Assembly: GCA_016278515.1 (NCBI GenBank)
Contig: JADQBR010000036.1
Location: forward strand, 1 to 64,000
Direction: 5' to 3'
DNA length: 64,000 bases
DNA from: Bacillota bacterium
Lineage (GTDB): Bacteria; Bacillota; JADQBR01
Under the pieces are notes generated by a model. The model did not search any database. It saw nothing but the letters and a program-made list of their open reading frames with translations, and had not been told where the DNA came from. The position numbers and the translations under genes were made by a program. Position 1 is the first letter of the stretch. Each line of letters opens with the position of its first letter. Shown here one piece after another: positions 7,807-16,014 of the stretch.

Positions 7807-7854
7807 GGACAAACCTAAGCAATGCCAAATTTTTGGCATTGCTTAGGTTTGTCC
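7807..7854. terminator. 23-bp hairpin shared by two convergent genes
   Basis: The arms 7807-7829 and 7832-7854 are perfect reverse complements around a 2-base centre, giving a stem of 23 pairs. The right arm contains the stop codon (7843-7845) and the last codons of the convergent P-loop gene. The left arm begins 13 bases after the small acidic ORF. It probably ends transcription from both sides. Confidence 0.7.
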
Positions 7855-8907
7855 TGTAAACAAGGCCTTAAACAGTATGTCTCCGTTTCGCTTAATATCA
7901 ATGGCAGGTACGCTAATAACCTTATCAACCGTCTCGACCAATTTAACCGCATCGACGTATGCTGGTTCGTAATCCTGAGCTTCAAATCTATACTTAGGGA
8001 AAAAAGGATTAACAGTTACAGCTACTAATGGCAACTTTTGAGCCACTAGTAATTTGACACCATAGTTCTCCAACCTTTCAAACAAACGATGAATATTACC
8101 GACACCACCGGCTAGTGCCAGCTTAATTGGATCCGCAACGCAGATGTCAAAATTTAACTCATTGGAAATAATGTGCTCCCCTAGTTGTTTCCAAAGTTTC
8201 TCTTGAACCACACCGGGAATTTCTAGTCTTTTGGTTTCAGATGTCAGGTGTTCCAGTAGTTCAAATAGTTGCCTATTAGTAAATAATGAAGCAAAACCCA
8301 TCCTATGTTTCTTTCTAAATCCGTTTTGGACGGTAATTTCAGTTGACAGTCTTTCCTTTAATTGGGGCAGTCCGAATAAATAAGCAATACTATGGGTCTC
8401 GTACGCCAGCCTGGTAATATCAGGTGATCGAGCGGCCCCGGTCGCCAAAATGAACCCTTCAGTCTCCACCATGGGAGCTAGCCGGTTTAAAGCCCCATCT
8501 ACCAGAATTATGTCAAGATCAAGCGTTTTAAGTTCATTTATGATAATCCTAAGATCGCTGCTTTTATTAGGCCCCGCAATTACCACTAATCCTTCTTTTT
8601 CCACTCTGCCAATAATAATGTTTCCCAAAGGCGTGCTTATAGGCGTTTCCTTAATTACTTGAATGCGCGCAGTACTTACCGGCAGGCACCGTCTAGCAAC
8701 GGCCACAGTGGTATTGACGGAGACTGGTATCCTTGGCTTGGGCAGCCCGGTGACGTTATCCAATCTTTCACCATCATACCCAATACTAGTCAAACCGGTT
8801 GAGAAACCTTTTTTTTTAAACATATCAAGTAGATAATTTGTTGTAGTAGTTTTACCAGTATTTTTTGCTGTGCCTGCTATGCCAATTACATTATATAGTA
8901 AGCCCAT
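7843..8907 (-). CDS. P-loop NTPase of unknown function next to a B12 mutase
   Basis: This 354-residue protein opens with a nucleotide-binding loop in GIAGTAKNTGKTTTTNYLL, like CobQ/MobB-type P-loop proteins. It has a likely Walker-B-type strand DIILVDGALNRLAP near residue 135, followed by a TGAARSPD segment. No membrane segments are seen. It starts one base after the B12-protein stop codon, so it is in the same operon. Adenosylcobalamin mutases often need ATP- or GTP-driven chaperones that exchange damaged cofactor, and that role fits its position. This is inference; I do not recognise a named family. Its stop codon lies inside a long hairpin. Confidence 0.6.
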   Translation of the reverse strand: MGLLYNVIGIAGTAKNTGKTTTTNYLLDMFKKKGFSTGLTSIGYDGERLDNVTGLPKPRIPVSVNTTVAVARRCLPVSTARIQVIKETPISTPLGNIIIGRVEKEGLVVIAGPNKSSDLRIIINELKTLDLDIILVDGALNRLAPMVETEGFILATGAARSPDITRLAYETHSIAYLFGLPQLKERLSTEITVQNGFRKKHRMGFASLFTNRQLFELLEHLTSETKRLEIPGVVQEKLWKQLGEHIISNELNFDICVADPIKLALAGGVGNIHRLFERLENYGVKLLVAQKLPLVAVTVNPFFPKYRFEAQDYEPAYVDAVKLVETVDKVISVPAIDIKRNGDILFKALFTGQT

Positions 8908-8908
8908 G

Positions 8909-10738
8909 TTAAGTCACCGTATGCTCTACCGTGTCTCTACCCGCTCGGCCGGGATACGCTCCCTCTTCACGTGTTCCTAAATTTCCGTCGTAAAGCGCCT
9001 GGACAAAGTCTCCCGTCTGCAACACATCGTCAATTACTTTATCTATTTCTGAAACTAATCGTTCTCCCCATTGTTCAGCTTTACCAGACGGACTGATTCC
9101 TGTGGAGCCAAAAAAACGAAAACCTTCCTGGACAGCCTTTAAAGTATCTGTTTTAGAAGGAACCGATATTGGTCCGCCGGAGTATGCTTCGTCTGAAGAG
9201 GCGATAGATATTGCATCTACACCCAAGGATGAGGCTAAACACGCGTGCAGACCTGTACTCATGGCAGACTGAACTCTGTCTTCAGTTTGGGTCAGAAAAC
9301 CAATTGGCGCGCCCGGCCAAATAGGTGCATCAATTATGTTCTTTAAAGCATATATTTTTGCTGCATTGAAATCAACATAGTTTCCCTCCATCTGTTCTCC
9401 AACCATCGCTTCCGGTGAGTAGGCGAATAATGGCTGTAAAATAGGCTTACCGCCAAGCATTACGCCTAGTGTACTAACAATAAGCATACCGGCAAATGCC
9501 TTATGCGCCGGCACCCCAGCTAATTCTTCATTTGTAACCACATCAAAGGACATCCCGTATTGAATCGCATAACGAATGGCATGGTATCCATCCACCGTTA
9601 ATCTCTCAGGGTCCGTGCCGGCACCTAAGGAACCGTAACACATATTTATTTTGGTCATATCCGCACCCAGTTTACCTGCTAAGATAACTGTCTCCGGAGT
9701 ATTTAATCCTCTGTGGGCTCTCACCTGCCAAAGAGTGGAAGGTTCGAGAGCACCATGAATCCTATTCAAATTGGCAGGTGTAATTACTGTTCCATCTTCC
9801 TGATGCGTTAAAAAACCGTCAAAGAACCCCTCTGTTCTAGCACCCCAAGAAGGGTCAAAATGCACTACCCCATCTGCACCCCATGCTTCGCTCGCCTTAA
9901 TATGGCCAATATCCATAAAAGGACATCCGGTACCATACTGATTAAATATTACCGGTCTGCTTTTTACATGCTGAACCTTACTTAACATTATTCGTTCTTT
10001 TGTTTCTTGCAAGAATTCTTCTAAGGCTATTACTTCCTCTCTTGTAAAACGTCTAGTTTTAGGATGCAGCTCACCTTTTAAATAATAATTTTTCGGCTGT
10101 TCACCACAAAGATGTGGGTATTCCTTATCAAATTCGTCGTTTCCCTTGCGATTACGCCAACGTCCGACATCCCATAGTTCTTCCCGTGCAACGGCCCGTT
10201 TGACTCCCGGACTGGTTTTATCTTTTGCCCATTTCCTTATCTGGCCGGCCACTTGTTCTAACTTATTCCCCATGGATTTATTGATAAACTTATAGGAATA
10301 ACTGCTGGTAATGTCCTGCTTATCCTTTTTAACACCAGTATCTTCTTTGCTAATTTCTCGTCCTTCCACAAATGCTACTGCCTGTTCAACGGTGGTGCCC
10401 GGTCCAAATCCGGCGTCAAACCCCAATTCGGCCGCCAGTTCAGGCCTGACAGCCATGCCCCCTATACCGAGAGTTACTTTGTCTCGTAAACCGCTGGCAT
10501 CAACTAAATCCACAAACCTGGATAATAATTCAGCAACACCATACCCTAAAGTTCTGCTGATTAAGACCGTGCCTGCCTCTTTGTCGATGATTTCTTGAAT
10601 TATCTCCTCTACAGGTAAGTCAGGAGGTAAAAGATAAGTCTTATGACCCGCCTCTTCCAGTCCCCGCCTAATCATTTTCAGCCCAATATCGTGGACAGGG
10701 TCCAATGGGGCCAATAAAACTTTTTTTATTTCAGTCAT
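8909..10738 (-). CDS. cobalamin-binding mutase-like protein (N-terminal B12 domain fused to a barrel)
   Basis: This 609-residue protein has an N-terminal base-off/His-on cobalamin domain. The signature D-P-V-H-D-I-G lies at residues 13-19, S-R-T at 61-63 and the glycine pair at 93-94, in the order found in glutamate and methylmalonyl mutases. A linker of about 100 residues leads to a large domain (about 240-590) resembling a mutase TIM barrel, with segments such as KINMCYGSLGAG and IASSDEAYSGGP. A carbon-skeleton or amino-group migration using adenosylcobalamin is the likely chemistry. Ornithine and lysine aminomutases place the B12 domain last, so this order is different. The ATG overlaps the upstream small gene by eight bases and a P-loop NTPase follows. 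The substrate is unknown. Confidence 0.7.
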   Translation of the reverse strand: MTEIKKVLLAPLDPVHDIGLKMIRRGLEEAGHKTYLLPPDLPVEEIIQEIIDKEAGTVLISRTLGYGVAELLSRFVDLVDASGLRDKVTLGIGGMAVRPELAAELGFDAGFGPGTTVEQAVAFVEGREISKEDTGVKKDKQDITSSYSYKFINKSMGNKLEQVAGQIRKWAKDKTSPGVKRAVAREELWDVGRWRNRKGNDEFDKEYPHLCGEQPKNYYLKGELHPKTRRFTREEVIALEEFLQETKERIMLSKVQHVKSRPVIFNQYGTGCPFMDIGHIKASEAWGADGVVHFDPSWGARTEGFFDGFLTHQEDGTVITPANLNRIHGALEPSTLWQVRAHRGLNTPETVILAGKLGADMTKINMCYGSLGAGTDPERLTVDGYHAIRYAIQYGMSFDVVTNEELAGVPAHKAFAGMLIVSTLGVMLGGKPILQPLFAYSPEAMVGEQMEGNYVDFNAAKIYALKNIIDAPIWPGAPIGFLTQTEDRVQSAMSTGLHACLASSLGVDAISIASSDEAYSGGPISVPSKTDTLKAVQEGFRFFGSTGISPSGKAEQWGERLVSEIDKVIDDVLQTGDFVQALYDGNLGTREEGAYPGRAGRDTVEHTVT

Positions 10739-11042
10739 CCAACTTTACCTCCTTATCCATTTTCAGCCAACCATATTCGTCACCGGATCGATGAATATAA
10801 GCTCGAGCTCTAACACGTGCACCAACGCCTAAAAAGTCTAGGTTAACCACATCAATGTCGTTAAACCCCATCTCTTTCATTAATTCTAACGCTAAAGACC
10901 TCGCTTCGTCTTCCGTGTCACAAATTAGAAAAGTTTCAACATCTAAGGCATCCATAACGTGATTTAATGCTTTGGTCAAGACCATAGCCTCCTTTAAATA
11001 CTTTAAATTTTTTCTAAGGTTAGTATCAATCTGACTAGCCAT
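10731..11042 (-). CDS. small conserved-looking partner of the B12 protein, unknown
   Basis: This 103-residue protein has an N-terminal helical part (about 1-35) and an alpha/beta part with DVETFLICDTEDEARSLAL and a strand-rich VGARVRARAYIHR. The stop codon overlaps the start of the B12 mutase gene, so the two should be made in fixed ratio, as are the small and large subunits of several B12 mutases. It does not resemble OraS as I remember it. The ATG at 11042 has no clear ribosome site; a codon four residues earlier is the alternative. A subunit role is inference. Confidence 0.6.
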   Translation of the reverse strand: MASQIDTNLRKNLKYLKEAMVLTKALNHVMDALDVETFLICDTEDEARSLALELMKEMGFNDIDVVNLDFLGVGARVRARAYIHRSGDEYGWLKMDKEVKLDD

Positions 11043-11169
11043 ATTTATGTACACAGAGTTATCACATTCTTAGGCTACGTGCATAAGGTGTAGCATCAAT
11101 AAAATGTTACAATTCATTTTTTGTAACGCTAAATTATTTTCACAAATAAAAAAGGAGTTGACAAAAATT

Positions 11170-11955
11170 ATGCAAGCTCAAAAATTTGTCCAGGACCTTT
11201 GCCCTGACTATTATTCAGACCAATGCCCTTGTATAATCACCCAGGTTAATTACTGCCCCGTTTGTTCTTTTTTGGGGAGTTCCCATGATTGCAACGACTG
11301 TAACTGGGCCGGGAAATGTATCCAATTGGAGGAGAAATTTAAAGATTTTGGGCCTCCGACTATGGCTTTAAAGGAAGGTAAAATCCAGCATATAAAAAAC
11401 TTCCTATTGCCTGGGGCAGGCATCTTATTCTTTGGTTACGCCACCAAATCCATGATAAACTCAATATCCATTCTATCGACTATTAACCTAATATCTCACC
11501 AACAACCTCATTACTGTTCCATTCCGGGCGTAGTGTTAGATATCTACCATGATATGCAGTTGGTTGTGCTGGGGCTTAACACATTATCAATTAGGGAAAA
11601 ATATCTCATTCAACAAAATAAAGAAATGTCCGTCCATATTACCAAACAACCGGCTGTGCTGGGGCTTAACAAATTAAATAGAAATGAAAAAACTCTCATT
11701 GTATCGTCCAAGTTTGGAAACCTTTTGGCTGAACCAATAGCCCAACAGTTTAATAATGCAGTTATTCAACCGCCCCGCGACTTGGCACCATTAATAAAAC
11801 AAAGGCTAAGCCAGTGGGCTCAAGAAGATATCTCAACAGATGTTAGCCAAATTGTTAGTTTAGGCAGTCATACCCAACATAAAAAGCTATTGCTCAGCCT
11901 TAATACTAAACAGTCTCTGCAAATGTCCTTGCTAAATAACAATTTGTTTCACTAA
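11170..11955 (+). CDS. cysteine-rich protein with an internal 30-residue duplication, unknown
   Basis: This 261-residue protein has a dense N-terminal cysteine region (about residues 10-50) with CPDYYSDQCPC, NYCPVC and CNDCNWAGKC. That region could bind zinc or an Fe-S cluster. The central part contains two adjacent 30-residue units, each starting V-L-G-L-N-x-L and continuing E-K-x-L-I. The underlying DNA repeats 21 of 22 bases at 11565-11586 and 11655-11676. The ATG at 11170 follows AAGGAG at 12 bases; an upstream frame extension lacks a ribosome site. It is divergent from the B12 operon and convergent with the FAD/PLP operon. I do not recognise the family. Confidence 0.65.
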   Translation: MQAQKFVQDLCPDYYSDQCPCIITQVNYCPVCSFLGSSHDCNDCNWAGKCIQLEEKFKDFGPPTMALKEGKIQHIKNFLLPGAGILFFGYATKSMINSISILSTINLISHQQPHYCSIPGVVLDIYHDMQLVVLGLNTLSIREKYLIQQNKEMSVHITKQPAVLGLNKLNRNEKTLIVSSKFGNLLAEPIAQQFNNAVIQPPRDLAPLIKQRLSQWAQEDISTDVSQIVSLGSHTQHKKLLLSLNTKQSLQMSLLNNNLFH

Positions 11956-11974
11956 AAGCTTACAACCTCTTTAC

Positions 11975-12024
11975 CAACAAAAGGTACGAAAAGGAAATAT
12001 TTATCCTTCTCGTACCTTTTGTTG
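11975..12024. terminator. bidirectional terminator
   Basis: CAACAAAAGGTACGA (11975-11989) pairs with TCGTACCTTTTGTTG (12010-12024). A further five pairs continue after one mismatch, around an 8-base loop. It sits between the convergent Cys-rich gene and the FAD oxidoreductase gene. Confidence 0.8.
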
Positions 12025-12038
12025 ATAATGAAAATCCT

Positions 12039-13325
12039 CTATTTTACTGACTGATTAAAGACATTGGTTAAGCCTGCTTGCTCTGCTCGTTGTTTAATTT
12101 CATTGATATCCGTGGTGTAAAGATTATTTTCCTTCATTCTATTAAAGTATACTGAACCTGAGAATGTATACTTTTTCGTAATACCTTCTTTTGTTCTCAT
12201 TTGTTTACCAACATAACTAACGGCATCTCCTACAGCTAAGCTATCGGGGATTGTTAATAAATCTTTTTTGCGAGCATACCGAACTGCGTTATGACCGGCT
12301 AATGTTCCAGTACAGATAGCTTCAGTATGTCCTACAAGCAAGCCGGCCTTCTCACCACCGCAAAAAAGATTATCCAACCCTTCCACTTTCAATGAATCAT
12401 CGCGATAGGATATGGCTAAGTAGCGCATGGAATTACCCATACCGCCTGCATAGGGATCTTCAAACCTGGCGTTCTCAAAACCAGGAATCTGCCTTAGTGT
12501 ATCTAAAGGATAAAAAGGCGACATCAGTTTTGCATGCCCTGTATCCAAAAGAATAATATTATCATTGAATTCTTTCAATGCATATTGTTGACATGCCTTA
12601 GTCTCTAATGCCTTTTCTCCTTTTCTTAAATGCTCGGGAATCGCTATTAAGGCAACTCCAGTCTTGTCCAATTGACTGACTATATCTTCGGACAGGGAGT
12701 CCTTATGCAGTTTACAGGAACCGCTCATGGCACCGATGGAACCATCGCCCTTTTGTCCCATAAATTCATCGGCACCAGCTTTAGCAGCCAGGCTAATCCG
12801 CGGGCCAAAACTAGGACAACGATAAACACACATGGCGCAACCATTACCATACTTACTACAATTTCCTTGGGGCCCGGCTGTGCCGGTTGTTTCTACAAAA
12901 ACATCAGCCTCATAAGTCTCTCCATCTTCGGTTGTTACAGACGTTATGCGACTGCCGTCTGTTTCTAACCCTTTAACCCTGGACAAAGTCTTAACATTAA
13001 TTCCCGCATTTTCAAGTCTTTTCTTTACAGCCGGCTCTATCAAAGCGATATCATAAAGTGTTGCATGTTTATGACCTGGGAACTCAATGTTTTGGTGACG
13101 AGCATTATTATCAGTGTCTTCAAAGAGTTCCCCTCCGCCCATTGCCATCATTTCTTCCGTGGCAGTAAAGCGGCCGTTATTACGCATGATACCTCCGACG
13201 AGACCGGTTCCCAACAACATATCCGTCCGTTCAAGCAAAGTAACTTCATCTGCACCTGCTTTTTTAGCGGCAAGGCTGGCTCCGGAGCCAGCCCACCCAC
13301 CGCCAACGACTACGACCTTAACCAT
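12039..13325 (-). CDS. FAD-dependent oxidoreductase with a cysteine cluster
   Basis: This 428-residue flavoprotein starts with a dinucleotide-binding fold, V-V-V-G-G-G-W-A-G-S-G, ending in the acidic L-L-E-R. A C-terminal FAD segment reads NLFCGGEKAGLLVGHTEA. In the middle GNCSKYGNGCAMCVYRCP offers at least four cysteines that could hold an Fe-S cluster or a redox disulfide. It resembles the GidA/FixC superfamily but is not MnmG. Two ATGs are adjacent; the second (13325) is better spaced from AGGAGG. The PLP-enzyme gene ends 13 bases upstream and ridA precedes that, so the enzyme may oxidise an amine or amino acid to an imine that RidA hydrolyses. The substrate is unknown. Confidence 0.75.
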   Translation of the reverse strand: MVKVVVVGGGWAGSGASLAAKKAGADEVTLLERTDMLLGTGLVGGIMRNNGRFTATEEMMAMGGGELFEDTDNNARHQNIEFPGHKHATLYDIALIEPAVKKRLENAGINVKTLSRVKGLETDGSRITSVTTEDGETYEADVFVETTGTAGPQGNCSKYGNGCAMCVYRCPSFGPRISLAAKAGADEFMGQKGDGSIGAMSGSCKLHKDSLSEDIVSQLDKTGVALIAIPEHLRKGEKALETKACQQYALKEFNDNIILLDTGHAKLMSPFYPLDTLRQIPGFENARFEDPYAGGMGNSMRYLAISYRDDSLKVEGLDNLFCGGEKAGLLVGHTEAICTGTLAGHNAVRYARKKDLLTIPDSLAVGDAVSYVGKQMRTKEGITKKYTFSGSVYFNRMKENNLYTTDINEIKQRAEQAGLTNVFNQSVK

Positions 13326-13338
13326 CATATTCCTCCTT

Positions 13339-14799
13339 CTATAGAATGCCTGCGTATTTACTAAGGATTTCGATCAACTTAACTTGGGCCTTGACACCGT
13401 ATCGCATTACATCTTCTTTTAGCTGTCCATTTTCATCTGTAGTACCTAGATCCGGAGAGATATAGATGTTACCATCATAAGCAACTGTAGGAATTACACC
13501 CATCTGCTTCATACCATCCTGAAGCAAGTTAGTCCCCGAATACATATCTTCAATAGAGAATATAGGGATTCCCATTGTACCGTCTTTCCAAGTACCTTCA
13601 TAGTTGACCTCTACTGCTTTAGAATTGTAGCTCTTGGTAATGCTAATTCCTTCTCTAAGTTTAGGGTCTAATTCTCCAAACTCTTCTTTGACGATTCTTT
13701 CCAGATCGTCAACTGGCTTGGTCAGTACTTCAGGATTATCCCTTAGCACTTTTAGGGCCTGAATTTGAGTGAGTAAGGCCTCTTTACCTGGATCAAAGGT
13801 AACATAGGCTGCCTTACCATAAGAAGATGGCGTTCCCCATCGATCACCGTGCATACCTAATGCTCTACGAATAGTAACCATGTATTCTTCTTTACCAATT
13901 ATTAAACCACTGGTAGCAGCACCGGTAGCCTTATCCATAGAGTAAATCATTACATCTGCACCGGTTTTTCTTGGATCGGTTCCAACAAAAGGTAAGCCCC
14001 ATGCATTATCAACCACATAAGGCAGATCATAGGAATGGGCTAAATCAGCTATAAATTTCTGCAGTAAAGGCGTACCCTCTTCATCTTTTGCACCGTAACC
14101 GTAACCCGGTGTCTCATATGCAAGCGAAGTGAAACCAGTTAACATAGACTCATGAATCTCAGCATGGAGAGCCAATTTTTCAATGGACGCTTCCGGATCT
14201 ACTCCCGTCAACAAAGGCACTGGGTGATGCTTAATTCCATGTACAGCATAATCTGCACCTTCCAATTTAACAATCACAACATCCAAGTTATTTTGGCGTT
14301 TACCGTTAAAACCTAGTTCTCCCGGTGTAGAGCCGCGGTCAGCCAAAATATCTTTAAATCTTCCTGGGAATGGCCTGCCGTAACCTCCCTGATGGTGTAA
14401 GTGCTTCTCGTAGGGTGCGATATAACGCGCACGATAGTTATCGCCTCGTCCCTGCATCGGCGGCGTAAATAAGGAATCAAAACTTACCCATAGTCCTGCT
14501 TCACAAGTGCTGACAGATGCTGCGTCATATTCATCGCCATAAACATCCTTGACCAATTCGCGAATTTGATCCATCAAAGCGGCAAGCGGAATAACCTTCT
14601 TTGCTCCCTCTTCACTTGCTTGTAAGATATCATCACGCATTGGTGCAGGGCAACCGGAAATAGCACCAGTCATACCGAATGTTCCACGAATGTCTTTGGG
14701 AATCCCTATTTGATCCGCAGCCTTCCTTGCATCAGCATAAATATTAGCTACATTAGCATGCAGATTCTTATACATTTGAAATTTATATTTATTAGCCAT
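13339..14799 (-). CDS. fold-type-I PLP-dependent enzyme of unknown specificity
   Basis: This 486-residue protein has the fold-type-I PLP signature. An aspartate pairing with the pyridine nitrogen is visible in [12 protein letters not shown], and the likely Schiff-base lysine lies in [15 protein letters not shown]. The N-terminal part has [16 protein letters not shown], and the cofactor phosphate site is probably [10 protein letters not shown]. Aminotransferase, beta-lyase or decarboxylase chemistry are all possible; I cannot assign a named family. The ATG has AGGAGG ten bases upstream. It is encoded between ridA and an FAD oxidoreductase. RidA commonly protects PLP enzymes by hydrolysing enamine and imine intermediates, which makes a functional link likely. 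Confidence 0.75.
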   Translation of the reverse strand: MANKYKFQMYKNLHANVANIYADARKAADQIGIPKDIRGTFGMTGAISGCPAPMRDDILQASEEGAKKVIPLAALMDQIRELVKDVYGDEYDAASVSTCEAGLWVSFDSLFTPPMQGRGDNYRARYIAPYEKHLHHQGGYGRPFPGRFKDILADRGSTPGELGFNGKRQNNLDVVIVKLEGADYAVHGIKHHPVPLLTGVDPEASIEKLALHAEIHESMLTGFTSLAYETPGYGYGAKDEEGTPLLQKFIADLAHSYDLPYVVDNAWGLPFVGTDPRKTGADVMIYSMDKATGAATSGLIIGKEEYMVTIRRALGMHGDRWGTPSSYGKAAYVTFDPGKEALLTQIQALKVLRDNPEVLTKPVDDLERIVKEEFGELDPKLREGISITKSYNSKAVEVNYEGTWKDGTMGIPIFSIEDMYSGTNLLQDGMKQMGVIPTVAYDGNIYISPDLGTTDENGQLKEDVMRYGVKAQVKLIEILSKYAGIL

Positions 14800-14818
14800 C
14801 AGAATTTTGCCTCCTTTA

Positions 14819-15277
14819 TTATTTTACCTTTACAATCATTTCTACTTCTACTGCTGCATCTACAGGTAGTTCATTAACACCCACTGCCGCACGAGCATGC
14901 TGCCCATGCTCTCCAAATATCTCTCCTAGTAATTCTGAAGCTCCATTAATAACCTTTGGCTGATCATTAAAACCTGAAGCACTACTGACAAAACCGGTTA
15001 CTTTCACAATCTGCTTAATATTATCCAGGCTTCCTATCTGGCCTTTAATTACCGCCAAGCAGTTCAGTGCACATACCTTTGCTGCTTCGTAGCCCTGCTC
15101 TAGAGTCATATCTTTCCCTAATTTCCCCTTGAATTTTAACTCTCCATTGACAAAAGGGATTTGACCGGAGGTATAAACATAATCCTCCACCTTTACTGCA
15201 GGCACATAAGCGGCCACAGGTTTTGGAGCTTCCGGCATGGTTAACCCTAATTCCTTTATCTTCGCTTCAAATGACAT
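14819..15277 (-). CDS. RidA-family enamine/imine deaminase
   Basis: This 152-residue member of the RidA/YjgF (L-PSP) family resembles the longer subgroup with an N-terminal segment before the fold. Visible are [14 protein letters not shown], a G-x-x-A-a-x-V-C-A-L-N-C-L segment, and [15 protein letters not shown]. The last contains the conserved arginine that binds the substrate carboxylate. RidA hydrolyses reactive imines released by PLP or flavin enzymes. The ATG at 15277 has AGGAGG seven bases upstream. It is followed after 19 bases by the PLP-enzyme gene, so this may be a dedicated rather than a housekeeping copy. Confidence 0.88.
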   Translation of the reverse strand: MSFEAKIKELGLTMPEAPKPVAAYVPAVKVEDYVYTSGQIPFVNGELKFKGKLGKDMTLEQGYEAAKVCALNCLAVIKGQIGSLDNIKQIVKVTGFVSSASGFNDQPKVINGASELLGEIFGEHGQHARAAVGVNELPVDAAVEVEMIVKVK

Positions 15278-15370
15278 CCATCTGCCTCCTTTCTCTTGAA
15301 ATTCCATTGAATTAGTCTATTTCTAACTATCTTCCTAATATATTATCTTCTTTGTGAAATAGATTATGCG

Positions 15371-15808
15371 CTACCTTTTTGTGCAACGTATTTCCATTCC
15401 TAACTCCAAGTCCCGTTCTTTCCCGCTTATCCTTTCTTCGGAAAAAATTACTATGTTTAAGTGATTTGGCATGTGAGTAATATCAAAACCGACAACGGTA
15501 CCTATTATATTTCCTAATACATAAAGGTCATCACCAACCACCATCACTCCACCTTGGGTTACCTCCAAGAATCCTAAATATGCTATTTTATTTATTTTCT
15601 TAGTCGGACCCGCTGCAGGTTCGTCCGTTAGTATCAGTTCATGAATGTCTCCTTTTAGTACGGCCCTAGAAATAGGCGCAATAAGTTGAAGATTTCTCTC
15701 CTCCAAACGGCCATCCAGCACCACTACTAATTCTCCTAACATTTCTCGTTTTTTTGTATAGGGATTGCTTTTAAACATTCCTGATTGGTAAGGGTCTGTT
15801 GACGTCAT
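15371..15808 (-). CDS. conserved-looking protein of unknown function, 145 residues
   Basis: The protein is mainly beta, with motifs ELVVVLDGRLEERN, YLGFLEVTQGGVMVVGDDL and NIIGTVVGFDITHMPNHLN. It has no signal peptide or membrane segment. The single histidine-rich point and several acidic residues could bind a metal, but no known motif is evident. It has a good ribosome site and heads the run ridA - PLP enzyme - FAD oxidoreductase with a 93-base gap to ridA, so it may belong to that operon. I do not recognise it. Confidence 0.6.
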   Translation of the reverse strand: MTSTDPYQSGMFKSNPYTKKREMLGELVVVLDGRLEERNLQLIAPISRAVLKGDIHELILTDEPAAGPTKKINKIAYLGFLEVTQGGVMVVGDDLYVLGNIIGTVVGFDITHMPNHLNIVIFSEERISGKERDLELGMEIRCTKR

Positions 15809-15983
15809 ATCTACATCTCCCCTCCTTCTTTTAAGTGGTTATTTTAAGTGGTTATTTTAAAAAGTCTCGAACACGCACTAAATATTTTTATAACACTTAG
15901 ATATAGTATGAAAGATTGTTTCTGACTTTATGTAAAATAGCCGAAAAGAGCTGAAACATTTACTTTCTAAAAAAATGAAAAGC

Positions 15984-16000
15984 ACTCGCTTCAAGCGAGT
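15984..16000 (-). terminator. terminator of the CaCA exchanger gene
   Basis: ACTCGCT and AGCGAGT form a seven-pair stem with a three-base loop 15 bases after the exchanger stop codon. A T-rich tail with seven consecutive T follows on the minus strand. Confidence 0.75.
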
Positions 16001-16014
16001 ACCTATTAGTTTTA

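Noticed and set aside
8909-11042. D-ornithine aminomutase OraS/OraE
   Set aside because: The small protein does not resemble OraS as I recall it, the B12 domain is at the wrong end, and no ord, ortA, ortB or racemase gene is present.
11043-11169. cobalamin riboswitch ahead of the B12 operon
   Set aside because: The gap is only about 125 bases between divergent starts and I found no B12-box-like conserved stretch.
12039-13325. MnmG/GidA tRNA-modifying enzyme
   Set aside because: The FAD motif is similar, but the length, the central cysteine cluster and the metabolic context do not fit.
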